Source: Cellvibrio japonicus Ueda107
GTDB taxonomy: Bacteria > Pseudomonadota > Gammaproteobacteria > Pseudomonadales > Cellvibrionaceae
Assembly (NCBI RefSeq): GCF_000019225.1
Contig: NC_010995.1
Coordinates: 3,294,501-3,358,500, forward strand
Length of the DNA: 64,000 nucleotides
Direction of reading: 5' to 3'
Shown: positions 17,742 to 27,198 of the stretch, piece after piece
How positions within the stretch are numbered: the first letter of the stretch is position 1
How the letters are laid out: each line of letters opens with the position of its first letter
Made by a program: the position numbers and the translations under genes
The notes under the pieces: generated by a model
The model's database searches: none
Seen by the model: only the letters and a program-made list of their open reading frames with translations
What the model was told of the DNA's origin: nothing

Positions 17742-18512
17742 TTAGACCACCGACAGCCAGTCAAAACCCTGATTTTGACAAGCATAGGTAACCTGTTTGA
17801 CCGCTGCAGTAACAGGCGCTAGCGCTGCCTGGGCTACTGCAAGCGAGTTATTCTGCTGGCTGATATGTGCCACAACCAAGTGTTGCAAACGCGCACAGTT
17901 CAAGCGCTGCAAGAAACCGGCCGCCTGCTGGTTGCTTAGATGCCCCCAATGACCACCCACTCGCTGTTTCAGGGAGTGGGGGTAAGGGCCATAGGCCAAC
18001 ATCACCGGATCGTGATTGGCCTCCAGCACCATGGCATCCAGATCCTGATAACAGGCTTCGACGTGGGGCGTAATACTACCCAAATCCGTCAGTATTCCCA
18101 AGCGGCGGCCAGCATACTCAAACACAAACTGTGTCGGCTCACGTGCATCATGGGGCACAGCAACCGGCTGCACCCACAAGTTTCCAATGTTAAATGGGGT
18201 ATAGGATTCTATCAGGCGCAAATCCGGCAGTTCGCCCAATGAACGGCTGTGGTAAGTCCCGGGCGTCATATAGACGGGCAACTGGTAGCGACGCGCCAGG
18301 GCCGCTACCCCTTTGATATGATCCGCATGTTCATGCGTCACTAAGATCGCATCAAGGTTACCCGGGCTCAACTCAAAACGGGCCAGACGCTGCTCCGCCT
18401 CCCTGACACTGAATCCACAATCAATCAATACATGGCCCTGCCCCCAGTTCACCAGAGTGGCATTGCCGCGACTGCCACTCCCCAGGGATGCAAAACGAAA
18501 CGGACCATCCAT
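17742..18512 (-). CDS. MBL-fold metallo-hydrolase (YycJ/WalJ-like)
   Basis: A 256-residue metallo-beta-lactamase-fold protein with the metal-binding THEHADH motif (about residues 59-65), the N-terminal FASLGSGSRGNATLV and LIDCGFS segments, and later HDAREPTQFVFEY, GILTDLG and VLEANHD. This pattern is that of the YycJ/WalJ-type branch, thought to act on nucleic acids (5'-3' exonuclease in some members). The exact substrate here is unknown. Its ATG touches the bamC stop (TAAATG), so the two are probably translationally coupled. Presence between bamC and purC is conserved in pseudomonads. Confidence 0.85.
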   Translation of the reverse strand: MDGPFRFASLGSGSRGNATLVNWGQGHVLIDCGFSVREAEQRLARFELSPGNLDAILVTHEHADHIKGVAALARRYQLPVYMTPGTYHSRSLGELPDLRLIESYTPFNIGNLWVQPVAVPHDAREPTQFVFEYAGRRLGILTDLGSITPHVEACYQDLDAMVLEANHDPVMLAYGPYPHSLKQRVGGHWGHLSNQQAAGFLQRLNCARLQHLVVAHISQQNNSLAVAQAALAPVTAAVKQVTYACQNQGFDWLSVV

Positions 18513-19712
18513 TTAAATCAGATTTTTACGCAACAGCGTCAGCAGCTCACGCGACTCACCCAATTTTAAGCGCTTACCATAAGGGTCGCGGATCTGGACC
18601 TGGTAATTGCCTTCATCACCGCTAATCACCAACAGGTAACCGGGTGCCTTGGGCAGTTCTTTCTCTTTGCGGCGATTGGAGACAGGTGCGTTTTTGAAAT
18701 CATCCCCGGTCAGCATATTGGTTTTGATCTGCGCCAGGCTATAGGGTGTTGTCGGCGGTTTGGGATCCAGGCCAATACGGAACAGTCGGCGCAACCAACC
18801 CGGTTTGTTTTCTTCCGGATCTATGTATTCAACGTAAAACAAACCGGCATCCGCATCGGACTCGAAGGTCGTGAATCCATCCTGCTTAGCGGCATAACCC
18901 AGGGTTGCCATGGCACGCTGATGATCCAGTTTGATATTTAATACGGGCTCACCGCGCACCATGGTCAGCCCCGCTTTTACAGAACCCCCAATCGACTGCG
19001 CCAGGAGTGAGGTGCCGCCTTCACTGACATCACTGGCCAGGGTTGCAGCCAGTTCGTCCAACAACCATTTTTCACGCTCTGCATTTACCGAGCGGCGCGG
19101 CCAGGCTGCATCGGGGGCACGATCCTTTTCACTGACCGGAATACTCATGTGCAGGATATGGATTTCACTGGTTTCCGGCTGGACGCCCTGGTCTATTTGC
19201 AGGCGATAACGGTCATAGGTGTTGAGATCGGTTTTAAATTGCAGCCAACTGGTTTCAATAATCCCCTTGCCAATGTCTGCGCGGCTCACAGCCAGGTCGT
19301 TGACATTCAAAAAATTGCGCACGCGCGGCCACACCTCGCCGGGAGAAACATTCAGCAGAATCCAACTCTCCCCTCCCACGCGCTGGATTTTTACGTTCTC
19401 CTGCACCAGGTTAGCGGAAATAGGCATGGGACGCGGCACGTCGAAACCGGACGCCTCCGGGTCATAGCCAAAATCTGTCGCTGTAATGGCGGGAATCGGG
19501 TACAGCTCACCCATGGCCTGGGAGTGCTTGCCTGGAGGCAAAACCAAAGGAGGAATATTGTCAGCTTTCAGGTAATCACTTTCGCGATTGCGAAAAATCC
19601 CCTCTTCCCCAAAAAACAAACCACAACCCGACAACATCACACAGAAGAGCGAGAGCGCGGCATAGCAGGAGAAAGCAGTAAAGCGTTGGCAGGTGGTGGT
19701 CATTATTGTCAT
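18513..19712 (-). CDS. bamC: Outer-membrane assembly lipoprotein BamC
   Basis: A BamC (NlpB) protein. The signal peptide is followed by the lipobox LSGC, then the unstructured N-terminal segment typical of the family (GIFRNRESDYLKADNIPPLVLPPG) and two helix-grip domains. BamC is an accessory lipoprotein of the BAM complex that folds outer-membrane barrels. The start is uncertain: ATG at 19730, 19712 and 19703 are all possible and the frame is open to 19760. 19712 is used here, giving 399 residues. It lies between dapA and the MBL gene, the usual dapA-bamC order. Confidence 0.92.
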   Translation of the reverse strand: MTIMTTTCQRFTAFSCYAALSLFCVMLSGCGLFFGEEGIFRNRESDYLKADNIPPLVLPPGKHSQAMGELYPIPAITATDFGYDPEASGFDVPRPMPISANLVQENVKIQRVGGESWILLNVSPGEVWPRVRNFLNVNDLAVSRADIGKGIIETSWLQFKTDLNTYDRYRLQIDQGVQPETSEIHILHMSIPVSEKDRAPDAAWPRRSVNAEREKWLLDELAATLASDVSEGGTSLLAQSIGGSVKAGLTMVRGEPVLNIKLDHQRAMATLGYAAKQDGFTTFESDADAGLFYVEYIDPEENKPGWLRRLFRIGLDPKPPTTPYSLAQIKTNMLTGDDFKNAPVSNRRKEKELPKAPGYLLVISGDEGNYQVQIRDPYGKRLKLGESRELLTLLRKNLI

Positions 19713-19782
19713 GTCAGCATCAGGACTCATGAAAATCGTCGTAAAACAACCTCTGGCCAAACAGCACCAGAGCTGGCCAGCC

Positions 19783-20655
19783 TTAAAGGCCAGCCAGTTG
19801 CATGGCTGTTTTAACCTGTTGATGGTACTGCGCCGACAGGCGTGTCAGCGGCAGGCGAATGCCCGATTGAATCAACCCCAATTGTTCCACAGCCCATTTG
19901 ACCGGAATCGGGTTGGACTCAACGAACATGGCGGTATGTAATGGCAGCAGTTGCGTGTTGATAGTGCGCGCTTCTTCAGCCTTTCCCGCCAGTGCCAGTT
20001 CACACATACGTGCGATGGCAGCAGGTACGACATTCGCAGTGACAGAAATATCCCCTTGGCCACCTAAAAGAATTAATTCCACCGCTGTGGCGTCATCGCC
20101 GGAGATAATCGCAAAACCTGGCGGAGCCTGGTCAATGAGCAATCTAGCCCGCTCCAGGTCACCCGTTGCCTCTTTGATACCTGCAATATTGGGCACCTGC
20201 GCCAAACGCAGGGCAGTTTCCGGTTTCATGTCCACCCCGGTACGGCCGGGAACGTTGTAGAGATACTGGGGAATGGCCACTGCATTGGCGATATATTCAT
20301 GATGCAGGAACAAGCCTTCCTGGGTTGGCTTGTTGTAATAGGGGGTTACCAGCAGGCAGGCATCGGCACCCACATCTTTGGCAGCCTGGGTCAACTCGAC
20401 GGCTTCACTGGTAGAGTTGGCGCCAGTACCGGCAATCACCGGGATACGCCCGTTTACCTGATCAACTACACGTTTAATCACTTGCAAGTGTTCCTGCACA
20501 TCCAAGGTGGCGGATTCACCCGTAGTACCAACCGCCACTATGGCGTGGGTCCCCTGTTCCAGGTGCCAATCGACCAATTTATGCAGACTGTCCCAGTCGA
20601 GGGTGTTGTCTGCATGCATTGGGGTTACCAGGGCAACCATACTGCCTTGAATCAT
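19783..20655 (-). CDS. dapA: 4-hydroxy-tetrahydrodipicolinate synthase
   Basis: A 290-residue DapA (E. coli 292). It starts MIQGSMVALVTPMHADNTLDWDSL, has the phosphate/pyruvate motif GTTGESATL, the tyrosines of YYNKPTQEGL and YLYNVPGRTG, and the Schiff-base lysine in IAGIKEATGD. It condenses pyruvate with aspartate semialdehyde in lysine and diaminopimelate synthesis, which also supplies peptidoglycan. It is the first gene of the leftward dapA-bamC-MBL-purC group, 120 bp after the nadA stop. Confidence 0.97.
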   Translation of the reverse strand: MIQGSMVALVTPMHADNTLDWDSLHKLVDWHLEQGTHAIVAVGTTGESATLDVQEHLQVIKRVVDQVNGRIPVIAGTGANSTSEAVELTQAAKDVGADACLLVTPYYNKPTQEGLFLHHEYIANAVAIPQYLYNVPGRTGVDMKPETALRLAQVPNIAGIKEATGDLERARLLIDQAPPGFAIISGDDATAVELILLGGQGDISVTANVVPAAIARMCELALAGKAEEARTINTQLLPLHTAMFVESNPIPVKWAVEQLGLIQSGIRLPLTRLSAQYHQQVKTAMQLAGL

Positions 20656-20775
20656 CAGTGACTCCGTTGTAGATCGTTATCGCGTAAATAGGCGTGCGTG
20701 TATCCGGAAGAAGGCGCCATGGTACTGAGGCAGGCGCAGCTAAACAAGCGGATTCAGGGGAATGAACCCGCTTGT

Positions 20776-21831
20776 TTACTTTTTGAAATCCAGCATGCGC
20801 TGCAAGGGCACCATGGCGCGTTGCGCCAAGTGCGGATCAACAAAAATTTCATTGTCGGTGCGCTCAAACACATCCACCAGATTATCGAGCACATTCATTG
20901 CCATCCAGGGACAGTTAGCACAGGAGCGGCAAGTCGCCCCACTGCCCGCAGTGGGTGCGATATGGAATACCTTGTCCGGGTTGAGCTGTTGCATTTTGTA
21001 AAAGATGCCCTGATCCGTCGCCACAATAAACTCGCGATTGGGCAGGGTTTGCGCAGCCTTGATCAGTTGCGAGGTAGAACCAACCACATCGGCCAACTCC
21101 ACCACAGCCCTGGGTGACTCCGGGTGAACCAACACCGCGGCGCCGGGGTAAAGCAGCTTTAAATCCTCAACCCCTTTGGCCTTGAATTCCTCGTGCACAA
21201 TACAGGCCCCATCCCACAGGAGCACATCTGCACCGGTTTTTTGCTGGACATAAGCGCCCAAATGCTTGTCCGGTGCCCAGAGAATCTTTTTGCCCTGGCG
21301 ATCGAGATAGTCCACAACATCCAGCGCAATACTGGAAGTCACCACCCAATCAGCGCGCGCCTTCACCGCCGCCGAGGTATTGGCATACACCACAACCTCA
21401 CGATCCGGATGCTGATCACAGAAAGCGGCAAACTCGTCGGCCGGGCATCCCAAATCCAGCGAGCAGGTAGCTTCAAGGGTGGGCATAAGGACACGTTTTT
21501 CCGGGGACAGGATCTTGGCCGTTTCCCCCATGAATTTTACCCCGGCCACAATCAGGGTTTCTGCCGGGTGATTCTTGCCAAAACGCGCCATTTCCAAGGA
21601 ATCCGAAACGCAGCCACCGGTATCTTCTGCCAGCGCCTGGATCAATGGATCGGTGTAATAGTGTGCAACCAACACGGCATTGTGCTGTTTTAGCAGTCCT
21701 TTAATGCGCGCTTTGTAATCAGCCTCCTGTTCCGGTGTGTATACCGGGGCGCTCCATAGGCGCGCCAGATGCTCTTTTACCAGATCGCGGGAGTGATCGA
21801 GACGGACAGCGACATTCAGCTCTTCAGACAT
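20776..21831 (-). CDS. nadA: Quinolinate synthase A
   Basis: A 351-residue [4Fe-4S] quinolinate synthase starting MSEELNVAVRLDHSRDLV. Motifs include VLVAHYYTDPLIQALAEDTGGCVSDSLEMA, GVKFMGETAKIL, TLEATCSLDLGC and the C-terminal CRSCANCPWMAMN; cluster cysteines are within GGCVSD, GACIVHEEF and CPWMAMN. It makes quinolinate from iminoaspartate and DHAP for NAD. The open frame reaches 21873, but ATG 21831 gives the family start. An inverted repeat (AAACAAGCGG at 20742-20751, complement at 20768-20777) overlaps the stop codon; without a T-run on this strand its role is unclear. Confidence 0.96.
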   Translation of the reverse strand: MSEELNVAVRLDHSRDLVKEHLARLWSAPVYTPEQEADYKARIKGLLKQHNAVLVAHYYTDPLIQALAEDTGGCVSDSLEMARFGKNHPAETLIVAGVKFMGETAKILSPEKRVLMPTLEATCSLDLGCPADEFAAFCDQHPDREVVVYANTSAAVKARADWVVTSSIALDVVDYLDRQGKKILWAPDKHLGAYVQQKTGADVLLWDGACIVHEEFKAKGVEDLKLLYPGAAVLVHPESPRAVVELADVVGSTSQLIKAAQTLPNREFIVATDQGIFYKMQQLNPDKVFHIAPTAGSGATCRSCANCPWMAMNVLDNLVDVFERTDNEIFVDPHLAQRAMVPLQRMLDFKK

Positions 21832-21943
21832 GCAAGGCCTCACAGGAATAATAACCGGCAATAGATACCACACCGGTAGGCGGCAAATTCTATCACAGCA
21901 CCGGCGTTCAACTGTGCCGGAAGAATCTTCATCCGAAAAAACA

Positions 21944-21967
21944 AAAAAGCGCCCTTGCGGCGCTTTT
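21944..21967 (-). terminator. Rho-independent terminator after the tRNA-Lys genes
   Basis: A short GC-rich hairpin (GCGCC / GGCGC, 5-base loop) flanked by A and T runs. On the minus strand it is followed by six T and then another T-run. It lies 24 bp beyond the second tRNA-Lys gene and ends the tRNA transcript before nadA. Confidence 0.85.
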
Positions 21968-21990
21968 GGTTGCAGTCGTAACTGCGAATC

Positions 21991-22066
21991 TGGTGGGTCG
22001 TGCTGGATTCGAACCAGCGACCAATTGGTTAAAAGCCAACTGCTCTACCGACTGAGCTAACGACCC
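21991..22066 (-). tRNA. tRNA-Lys (UUU), CCA encoded
   Basis: On the minus strand a 76-nt cloverleaf begins GGGTCGTTAGCTCAGTCGGT. It has the anticodon loop CTTTTAA (anticodon UUU), the T-loop GGTTCGAATCC, a 7-bp acceptor stem GGGTCGT/ACGACCC and an encoded CCA end. It is identical over its length to the copy at 22150-22225. The two form a tandem pair with one promoter and one terminator. Confidence 0.97.
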
Positions 22067-22149
22067 TGAAAACGGCTGCTAACAAGCTTGCAGGTGGATG
22101 ACACCTGTCGCATGCTTACTGTGCCTGGCATGAATTTGCCTGGCTAAAA

Positions 22150-22225
22150 TGGTGGGTCGTGCTGGATTCGAACCAGCGACCAATTGGTTAAAAGCCAACT
22201 GCTCTACCGACTGAGCTAACGACCC
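22150..22225 (-). tRNA. tRNA-Lys (UUU), CCA encoded, second copy
   Basis: Same 76-nt sequence as the copy at 21991-22066 and first in the minus-strand transcript, separated from it by 83 bp. The genes probably form a single dicistronic tRNA unit. Confidence 0.97.
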
Positions 22226-22240
22226 AAATGCGAGGCGCGT

Positions 22241-22268
22241 ATAATACTGTTTTAGATCGAAAAGACAA
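22241..22268 (-). promoter_or_regulatory. Sigma-70 promoter of the tRNA-Lys pair
   Basis: On the minus strand TTGTCT (complement of 22263-22268) is followed 16 bp later by TATTAT (complement of 22241-22246). A GC-rich discriminator (GCGCGCCTCG region) comes next and then the first tRNA-Lys 15 bp downstream. A near-consensus core promoter with a GC-rich discriminator is typical of stable-RNA genes under stringent control. Confidence 0.8.
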
Positions 22269-22558
22269 GTTTTTTTTAGCCGTTTTTCGTTAACCACCAA
22301 TTGCTTAATAGATATTGGTTATTAAAAGAACTTTTTGCTAAGTTTGGAAACAACCCGAAAAAATGTGTCAGGGCATCACAGGATTCAATAATTCAGGCCC
22401 GGAAACCATAGCTCTGTGCAACCAGCGACTCAATGGCAGCAAACCTCACCTATGCTTAAGTGACGTTTGTCCCGACACTTACCGGTGTTTACCGGTTGTT
22501 GCGGAATGTCCGAGCAGCCAGTAGGCGCAAGGGAAGCTCAATACTAACGAGACTAAGC

Positions 22559-25500
22559 ATGTCTGTTTCTCTACCTAGGAATGGCGGTACATCTATTATC
22601 GGCAATATGTGGCCACTACAGCTGGCGGTAGCCCTGGCCTATGGGATTACCGGTTGGCTGGGCCTTAATATTCCGCTTAGCGATGGCAATATCACCCTTT
22701 TCTGGTTACCGACAGGTATAGCAGTTGCCGCTTTTTACCGGTATTCCTGGACGCTATGGCCGGGGGTATTCCTCGCGGCCCTTATCGTTTCGCTCAGTAC
22801 CGGCCTCCCCTGGCTCAATAGCGGGTTAATTGCCCTTGGCAATACCCTTGCACCGCTACTGACTTGTTATCTCCTGCGCCGCACCGATAGCAACATCACC
22901 CGCCTGACGCCGCGCGATAGCATAGGTTTTCTGCTATTCAGTGCCCTGGGCATGATCGTCTCCGCAGCGACCGGTAGCCTCAGCCTGTTGCTGCTGGGAC
23001 GCGAGGTGTTTTCTGTGGCGCAAGGATTCCTGAACTGGTGGATGGGGGACAGCCTTGGTGTATTCCTGGCCGCGCCCCTGTTGGTGAATTTTTCCCTGGG
23101 CGAATGCCGTCGCGCCCTGGCCCAGCCACGGGAGCTAATCCTGATTATTCTGGCCAGCCTGGTTGTTGCAGCCCTGTGCTTTCCGCTCAACAACCTGACC
23201 AGCCATTCTCCGGCAGGGGTTATACATCTGCCGATCCTGTTCACCAGTTTTATATGCATGGCCTGGGCCGGTTTGAGGTTCGGGCTGCCCGGTGCCAGCC
23301 TGTCCACCCTGGGGTTCGGTCTTGTCGCCCTGGTATCCACCATCCAGGGGTTGGGTCCCTTGAGCTTCGATTCGACACAACTCAGCGCCTGGATGATTTG
23401 GATTTATGGCTTTTGCATGACCCTCCTGGGGTTGATGATCACCTCGGCACATACCCAGTTGCGTACCGCAAGCCACCAGTTGGATGAAACATCACACGAG
23501 CAGGCCCAGCAGAAAAAGCACCTGGAAGCGATTATCCACGCCATCCCCGACCTGCTGATCGAAACCAACCGTGAAGGGCATTGCCTCTGGGCCAATGGCC
23601 CCACTCATTGGCATGGCTTGCACAGCCATGAATTGCCGGGTCGCGAGCTGCGCGAACTTTTGCCTAGCGATGCCTGGCAAACCTGGTCACAGGCAATCCA
23701 TGAGGCAGACGACTGGGGGATATCACAAGGTAAAAGTATCCATCTTATCCAGGGCACACAAAGCCTCTGGTACGAACTCTCCATTGCCAAAAGCAGCGGG
23801 CAACGCCCCCATGAAGACCGGTTTGTCTGCCTGGTACGCGATATCACCAAACGAGTGAATATTTACCAGGCCGACCTCGCCAATGAACAGCGTTTTCGCA
23901 ATATATTTGAAGCGACACGCAATATCGCCGTACAGGGATACAACCGCTACCACGAAGTTATTTTCTGGAATAAAGCCAGTGAAGATCTCTACGGTTTTAG
24001 CGCCCAGGAGGCCATGGGCCAAAAACTGGAACATCTGATCATTCCCCCCTTCATGCGCAATGACGTTTTCAATGCAATAGAAAACTGGCATCTGCATAAC
24101 CAGGCGATCCCCTCCGGGGAATTGCCGTTACACAATGCCAAAGGTGAAGAGGTGTGGGTTTATTCCAACCATGTGATGATCAATACGCTGGACAATAAGG
24201 AAATGTATTGTCTCGATATAGACCTGAGCACCCAGCGCGATGCCCTGCAACAGTTGGAACAGGAATTAATGGAGCGCCGCCAGATTGAAGGAGCCCTGCG
24301 CCAGAGCGAACGCTTATTGGAAAGTGCACAGATCATGGCGCGCCTGGCCTACTGGGAATGGGATCCACAGGACGATAGCTATAAATTCAGCCGCTCCATG
24401 GTGGAACTATTCGGCTTGCCTGCAGCACAGCTCACCGGGCAACTCAAACCCTTTCTGGCAGGATGCATGCCCGCCGGACAACGCCGCCATTTTATCCAAA
24501 GCCTGAGTACCAGCCTTGAACACAAAACCCCGATAGCAACTGAAATCAATCTGCTATTACATGGCCATCCTTACTGGTTTGCGGTCCAGGGCAATATCGA
24601 CGAACATGCTGATGGCACACTGTGTATGCGCGGTACCTTACAGGACATTACTGAACGCAAGCGTTTGGACGCAGCACTGGCTGCTGCCGCTGCCGATACG
24701 GCCTCGACAGCAGACTTTTTTGAAACCATGTTGCGCGCACTGGCAGAAGCACTCGAAGTGGAGCATGTGCTGATCAGTTTGCTCAACCCCGATGATCCCG
24801 CACAGGCCAGTACCCACACCTATATCAAGTACGGACAACTCCAGGAAAATTTTGACTATTCACTGAACGGTACACCCTGTGCCAACGTTGTGGATGAGAA
24901 TCTCTGCTTCATCACCACCGGGGCAAAAATACAATATCCCGATGACCACCTTTTCCAACTGAGCAATATCGATAGTTATCTCGGTGTGGGAATTCGCAAT
25001 CCACAAGGGCAGCATGTGGGCATCCTGATCGTCATGAGTGAGAAAGCCTTAAATGTCTCACCCCAGGTACGCTCGCTACTATTGATTTTTGCGGAACGAA
25101 TTTCCGGTGAACTTAACCGTGCCAGCGATCAGGAACAGATTTATCGCCTGGCATTCTTTGATCCACTCACCCGCCTGCCCAATCGCCGGATGCTTATGGA
25201 TCGCTTGCGACTGATTATTGCCCAAAGTGCCCGAACCAGCCAGCAAGGTGCATTGTTGTTTATTGACCTGGATCACTTCAAATTACTCAACGATACCCGA
25301 GGCCACCATATTGGCGACCAACTATTGGTACAGGTAGCGGAGCGTATCAGCAGTATTATTCGCACCACAGATTTGGCAGCGCGCCTGGGAGGCGATGAGT
25401 TTGTCGTAGTGTTTGACAATCTGGGCACAGACCCGGACAAAGCGGCACTGGAGGCCAAGCATCGCGCAGAACAGCTGCACGAATTAATTAATTTGCCCTA

Positions 25501-26479
25501 CCCGCTACAACAATCGGTATATCACTGCACGATCAGCATAGGGGTCAACCTGTTTAATGCGAATAATACATCCATTGATGATCTGTTACGTCATGCCGAC
25601 GTAGCCATGTACCAAGCGAAAGACGGTGGACGCAATACCATTCGCTTCTTTGATCCGCACATGCAATCGCGCCTGGAAAAACGCGCTGAAATAGAAGCAG
25701 ACTTACGCAGTGCCCATGAGTCCGGAACCCAGTTAACCCCCTATTATCAAGCGCAGGTGAATCATACCGGTGAAGTGCTTGGTGCCGAGTTACTATTGCG
25801 CTGGATACATCCGCGCAAGGGAACCATTGCACCAGGTGATTTTATTCCGGTAGCCGAGCAAACCGGATTGATTGTTGCCATCGGTCGCCAGGTAATTCGC
25901 ATGGCCTGCAAACAATTGCAATGTTGGCAGCAGCAACCGGGCTTTGGGCACCTGACATTGGCAGTGAATGTCAGCCCCATTCAATTCAACCAATCCAGTT
26001 TTGTTGAAGATGTTATCAGCTGCGTGCTGGACTACGATGTCAATCCTAACCACCTGAAGCTGGAACTGACAGAAAGCTCCCTGCTAAAAAATGTTGAGCA
26101 CAGCATCGAAAAAATGCAGCGCTTGCAAGAATTTGGCATTAGCTTCGCGATGGATGATTTCGGTATAGGTTATTCGTCCCTGTCCTATTTGAAGAAATTA
26201 CCCCTGGATCAGTTGAAAATTGATCGAACCTTTGTGCGGGATATTACGATAGACCCCAATGATGCGATTATCGTGCGCACCATTATTGCCATGGCGGCCA
26301 ATATGAACCTGAATGTCATTGCCGAGGGTGTGGAAACGGAATTACAAAAACAATTTCTTGAGCAAAATGGCTGCCTGCTGTTCCAGGGATATTACTTCGG
26401 CAAGCCCATGCCGCTGGATGCCTTTGAGGAACTGATCCATATGCCGCAGCAATTGATCCGGCACAGCATGAGCGATTAG
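22559..26479 (+). CDS. MASE1-PAS-GAF-GGDEF-EAL c-di-GMP signalling protein
   Basis: About 1306 residues. The order is an N-terminal MASE1-type membrane sensor with about eight hydrophobic segments (residues ~15-300), three PAS-like domains (~330-700), a GAF-like domain (~720-850), GGDEF (motif LGGDEF near residue 944, with RxxD inhibitory site RTTD five residues before) and EAL (from ~1045). The EAL signature reads ELLLRW in place of EALLRW, but the glutamate and the MDDFGIGYSSLSYL loop are kept, so phosphodiesterase activity is plausible. The start at ATG 22559 is uncertain; the frame is open from 22460. It is convergent with queC (5 bp apart). The sensed signal is unknown. Confidence 0.9.
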   Translation: MSVSLPRNGGTSIIGNMWPLQLAVALAYGITGWLGLNIPLSDGNITLFWLPTGIAVAAFYRYSWTLWPGVFLAALIVSLSTGLPWLNSGLIALGNTLAPLLTCYLLRRTDSNITRLTPRDSIGFLLFSALGMIVSAATGSLSLLLLGREVFSVAQGFLNWWMGDSLGVFLAAPLLVNFSLGECRRALAQPRELILIILASLVVAALCFPLNNLTSHSPAGVIHLPILFTSFICMAWAGLRFGLPGASLSTLGFGLVALVSTIQGLGPLSFDSTQLSAWMIWIYGFCMTLLGLMITSAHTQLRTASHQLDETSHEQAQQKKHLEAIIHAIPDLLIETNREGHCLWANGPTHWHGLHSHELPGRELRELLPSDAWQTWSQAIHEADDWGISQGKSIHLIQGTQSLWYELSIAKSSGQRPHEDRFVCLVRDITKRVNIYQADLANEQRFRNIFEATRNIAVQGYNRYHEVIFWNKASEDLYGFSAQEAMGQKLEHLIIPPFMRNDVFNAIENWHLHNQAIPSGELPLHNAKGEEVWVYSNHVMINTLDNKEMYCLDIDLSTQRDALQQLEQELMERRQIEGALRQSERLLESAQIMARLAYWEWDPQDDSYKFSRSMVELFGLPAAQLTGQLKPFLAGCMPAGQRRHFIQSLSTSLEHKTPIATEINLLLHGHPYWFAVQGNIDEHADGTLCMRGTLQDITERKRLDAALAAAAADTASTADFFETMLRALAEALEVEHVLISLLNPDDPAQASTHTYIKYGQLQENFDYSLNGTPCANVVDENLCFITTGAKIQYPDDHLFQLSNIDSYLGVGIRNPQGQHVGILIVMSEKALNVSPQVRSLLLIFAERISGELNRASDQEQIYRLAFFDPLTRLPNRRMLMDRLRLIIAQSARTSQQGALLFIDLDHFKLLNDTRGHHIGDQLLVQVAERISSIIRTTDLAARLGGDEFVVVFDNLGTDPDKAALEAKHRAEQLHELINLPYPLQQSVYHCTISIGVNLFNANNTSIDDLLRHADVAMYQAKDGGRNTIRFFDPHMQSRLEKRAEIEADLRSAHESGTQLTPYYQAQVNHTGEVLGAELLLRWIHPRKGTIAPGDFIPVAEQTGLIVAIGRQVIRMACKQLQCWQQQPGFGHLTLAVNVSPIQFNQSSFVEDVISCVLDYDVNPNHLKLELTESSLLKNVEHSIEKMQRLQEFGISFAMDDFGIGYSSLSYLKKLPLDQLKIDRTFVRDITIDPNDAIIVRTIIAMAANMNLNVIAEGVETELQKQFLEQNGCLLFQGYYFGKPMPLDAFEELIHMPQQLIRHSMSD

Positions 26480-26484
26480 CAGCG

Positions 26485-27162
26485 TTAGAACGCGTAACGT
26501 GTTGGATCGGCGACACCTGCCTGCTCAAAGCCCTGCTTGCGCAGGCGACAGGAATCGCATTTACCGCAGGCTTCACCGCCATCATTGGCTTGGTAGCAGG
26601 AGACGGTCAGGCGGTAATCCACCCCCAAGGCCAGCCCTTGCTGGATAATTTGCGCCTTGGTCAGGTTGATCAGGGGGGTGCGAATATGGAGTCGCTCACC
26701 TTCGATACCGCGCTTGGTGGCCAGGTTGGCCATCGTCTCATAGGCGGCAATGTAATCGGGACGGCAATCCGGGTAACCGGAATAATCCACCGCATTAACG
26801 CCAATAAAAATATCCAAAGCCCCCAGGACTTCTGCCCATCCCAGGGCAATCGACAAAAACACGGTATTGCGCGCAGGTACATAAGTTACCGGAATGCCGC
26901 TGGTCTCCTCTTCAGGTACATCAATAGACGTATCTGTCAATGCCGAGCCGCCGATAGCGCCAAGGTCCAGGCGAATAACCTTATGTTCCAGGCTGCCATG
27001 GGCTTTGGCGGTAATTTCCGCCGCCTTTAGCTCTGCGCGATGGCGCTGGCCATAATCGAAACTGATGGTGTAACAGTCATAGCCCTGGCTGCGGGCAATA
27101 GCGATCACCGTGGTGGAATCCAGCCCCCCGGAAACCAGGATCACTGCTTTTTTACGCGACAT
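26485..27162 (-). CDS. queC: 7-cyano-7-deazaguanine synthase
   Basis: A 225-residue QueC: AVILVSGGLDSTT (PP-loop ATP site) near the N-terminus, FDYGQRH, VPARNTVFLSIA, GVNAVDYSGYPDCRP, and the zinc-binding SCYQANDGGEACGKCDSCRLRKQGF. It makes preQ0 from 7-carboxy-7-deazaguanine for queuosine tRNA modification. It lies 36 bp downstream of queE in the same leftward direction, so the two probably form an operon. Confidence 0.97.
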   Translation of the reverse strand: MSRKKAVILVSGGLDSTTVIAIARSQGYDCYTISFDYGQRHRAELKAAEITAKAHGSLEHKVIRLDLGAIGGSALTDTSIDVPEEETSGIPVTYVPARNTVFLSIALGWAEVLGALDIFIGVNAVDYSGYPDCRPDYIAAYETMANLATKRGIEGERLHIRTPLINLTKAQIIQQGLALGVDYRLTVSCYQANDGGEACGKCDSCRLRKQGFEQAGVADPTRYAF

Positions 27163-27198
27163 AGGCTTAGCTCCTCATCAACAATGACAACAACCCGA

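Noticed and set aside
20742..20777. Inverted repeat at the nadA stop as a terminator
   Set aside because: The stem is 10 bp, but on the nadA strand no T-run follows. It may be a structure, but termination is not supported.
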